Shown here: one piece after another, positions 39,104 through 40,181 of the stretch | How positions within the stretch are numbered: the stretch's first letter is position 1 | How the letters are laid out: each line of letters begins with the position of its first letter | From: Clostridiaceae bacterium | GTDB taxonomy: Bacteria; Bacillota; Clostridia; Saccharofermentanales; UBA5734 | Direction: 5' to 3' | Assembly (NCBI GenBank): GCA_012523135.1 | Contig: JAAYJD010000189.1 | Span: 1 to 40,181 of the forward strand | Length of the DNA stretch: 40,181 bases | Made by a program: the position numbers and the translations under genes | The notes under the pieces: model-generated | The model's database searches: none | What the model saw: only the letters and a program-made list of their open reading frames with translations | Told to the model about the DNA's origin: nothing

Positions 39104-40181
39104 ATGCTTCAGATTGACGATTTTTACATCACCCCCATTTCCATGATCACCCAGACAGGACTGCAGCGCGTGGACCTCTCCTATCGGGCCAGCGCGGCCG
39201 CGCAGGTCCGCCTTGACGTATACCAGAGCGATCGGCTGATGCATACGCTGGACAGCGTGCACATCGCCAGCGGGCAAGGCTATTCCAGCGTATTTTTGCC
39301 GCCTCCAGACCGCGCCATCGACGCGATCTGGCAACTCACGGATGATGACGGCCGGGTTATCACGGCGGTGACGGTCAACTGGCCGGTGCCGCGCCGCTGG
39401 ACGCTCTACACCCTGGTCGCCTCGCATACCGACATCGGGCTGCACAATGCCCAGTACATCCAGCGTTTCAACAGCGCGCAGTTCATCGACCAGGCCATGG
39501 CGCTGTGCGACCAGACCCGGGACCGCGCAGACCAGGACCGCTATCATTACATGATCGAAGGCACCTGGTTCTGGGGCAACTATCCGGCCGACCGGGGCCG
39601 CGACGCGGCCCGCCGGGTTATCGAGGATTATGTCAAGCCCGGTCGGATCGGCCTTTGCGGCGGCATCGCCGGAAACCACACCCAGGTTTTCGGCCTCGAA
39701 GAGCTGTGCCGCAGCACCTACGGCCGCAAAGCCCTGCAGGATACCTGGGGCGTCACGACCAGGACCCTGGCCATGATCGACAACAACGGCATGAGCTGGA
39801 GTCTGATTCAGCCCTACGCCGAAGCCGGGTTCGAGCAGATCATCTTCGCGCCCAACCAGTGGAACCCGCACCCGTCCACCGTCTGGACCCGCGATACGAC
39901 CGTTCCCGGCTTTATCTGGAATCCGGACGCCGGCGGCGGCGGCGCGCGCGTCGACGTCCGCTATGATTCCGCCCTGCCCATGGTCTTCTATTGGCAGGCG
40001 CAGGATGACCAGAGCCGGCTGCTTGTCTGGTGCAGCACCCAGTACGGCTCTGGTGGCGGCGCCCCGTTCGGCCTGCATCCCCGGGCTAAAGCGGACCAGA
40101 ACACCTTGCGCACCATGGAGGAGCGCATGGCCCGGCAGCTGCCGCGCCTGGAAGATCGCTACCCATACGACCTCTGGCTGC
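39104..40181 (+). CDS. GH38-like glycoside hydrolase (alpha-mannosidase superfamily), 3' end outside window
   Basis: The frame is open to the end of the window; 359 codons are seen. After a 95-residue N-terminal beta domain, the GH38-like catalytic domain begins with the metal motif HTDIG (His108, Asp110 in VASHTDIGLHNAQY). The nucleophile strand follows as TLAMIDNNGMSWSLIQPYAE (Asp226), then AGFEQIIFAPN, matching the usual GVKYFxxGxN step. These are the zinc ligands and nucleophile expected of class II alpha-mannosidases. The commonest bacterial motif around the nucleophile is DVPG; here it is DNNG, so substrate preference may differ. The HTDIG/WFWGNY spacing is family-like. GAGGAG at 39092-39097 supports the ATG. 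There is no signal peptide. Confidence 0.8.
   Translation, partial: MLQIDDFYITPISMITQTGLQRVDLSYRASAAAQVRLDVYQSDRLMHTLDSVHIASGQGYSSVFLPPPDRAIDAIWQLTDDDGRVITAVTVNWPVPRRWTLYTLVASHTDIGLHNAQYIQRFNSAQFIDQAMALCDQTRDRADQDRYHYMIEGTWFWGNYPADRGRDAARRVIEDYVKPGRIGLCGGIAGNHTQVFGLEELCRSTYGRKALQDTWGVTTRTLAMIDNNGMSWSLIQPYAEAGFEQIIFAPNQWNPHPSTVWTRDTTVPGFIWNPDAGGGGARVDVRYDSALPMVFYWQAQDDQSRLLVWCSTQYGSGGGAPFGLHPRAKADQNTLRTMEERMARQLPRLEDRYPYDLWL

Noticed and set aside
38957-40078. 373-residue minus-strand frame opposite the GH38-like gene
   Set aside because: The plus strand carries the metal and nucleophile motifs; this is its shadow.

Overview
The window is GC-rich bacterial DNA with tight gene packing, strong AGGAG-type ribosome binding sites and frequent GTG/TTG starts. 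The gene families (Rrf2, DUF438-hemerythrin, Cys-type sulfatases, GH29, GH38-like, UroD-like proteins, an ECF sigma/anti-sigma pair, a lipoprotein M19 dipeptidase, Uma2) and the lack of outer-membrane or SusC/D-type proteins suggest an anaerobic, glycan-degrading member of the Bacillota (Clostridia-like, gut or digester type). This taxonomic call is an inference. No rRNA, tRNA or CRISPR array was recognised.

Layout. 1-0.75 kb: C-terminal part of a DDE transposase cut by the window edge. 1-4 kb: a PH-domain protein, a GNAT acetyltransferase, an Rrf2 regulator with three Cys residues and a DUF438/hemerythrin/PAS protein, plausibly a redox or NO response module. 4.2-7 kb: a large predicted TIM-barrel protein of unknown activity and, convergent to it, an alpha/alpha-toroid protein. 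7.2-10 kb: ECF sigma factor and membrane anti-sigma-like protein, then a two-domain VOC protein. 10-12 kb: a Phd-antitoxin/Uma2-nuclease fusion divergent from a GH29 alpha-L-fucosidase.

12.1-17.8 kb: a compact seven-gene minus-strand operon made of a DUF7309/DUF6930-like protein, a YkgJ-type Cys-cluster protein, a nucleotidyltransferase, a second toroid protein, a nitrilase-superfamily amidohydrolase, another Cys-motif protein and a DUF6429 protein. It is the best candidate here for an undescribed multi-gene system. 17.9-22.5 kb: two self-regulated transport/stress units. One is a TetR unit (a membrane protein broken by a frameshift, a flavodoxin-like oxidoreductase, TetR) with a perfect 13-bp inverted-repeat operator. 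The other is a MATE pump plus MarR unit with a perfect 8-bp inverted repeat. Between them lies a Pr6Pr-like membrane gene broken at a G8 tract.

22.7-29 kb: a DUF2254 membrane protein, a UroD-like protein, and a transporter/methyltransferase/GGDEF operon. 29.1-33.9 kb: an operon of ZIP transporter, two formylglycine-type sulfatases and a serine-hydrolase homologue whose nucleophile position is Trp. 34.2-36.1 kb: a lipoprotein dipeptidase with a Pro/Thr-repeat linker, followed in frame after its TGA by a coding-like fragment. 36.2-40.2 kb: Gfo/Idh/MocA oxidoreductase, SDR and alpha/beta hydrolase, then a GH38-like mannosidase running off the window.

The fucosidase, sulfatases, GH38-like enzyme, Gfo/Idh/MocA enzyme and unknown barrel fit processing of fucosylated and sulfated host or plant glycans. 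No sulfatase-maturating enzyme is encoded in the window, so it must lie elsewhere if the sulfatases are active.
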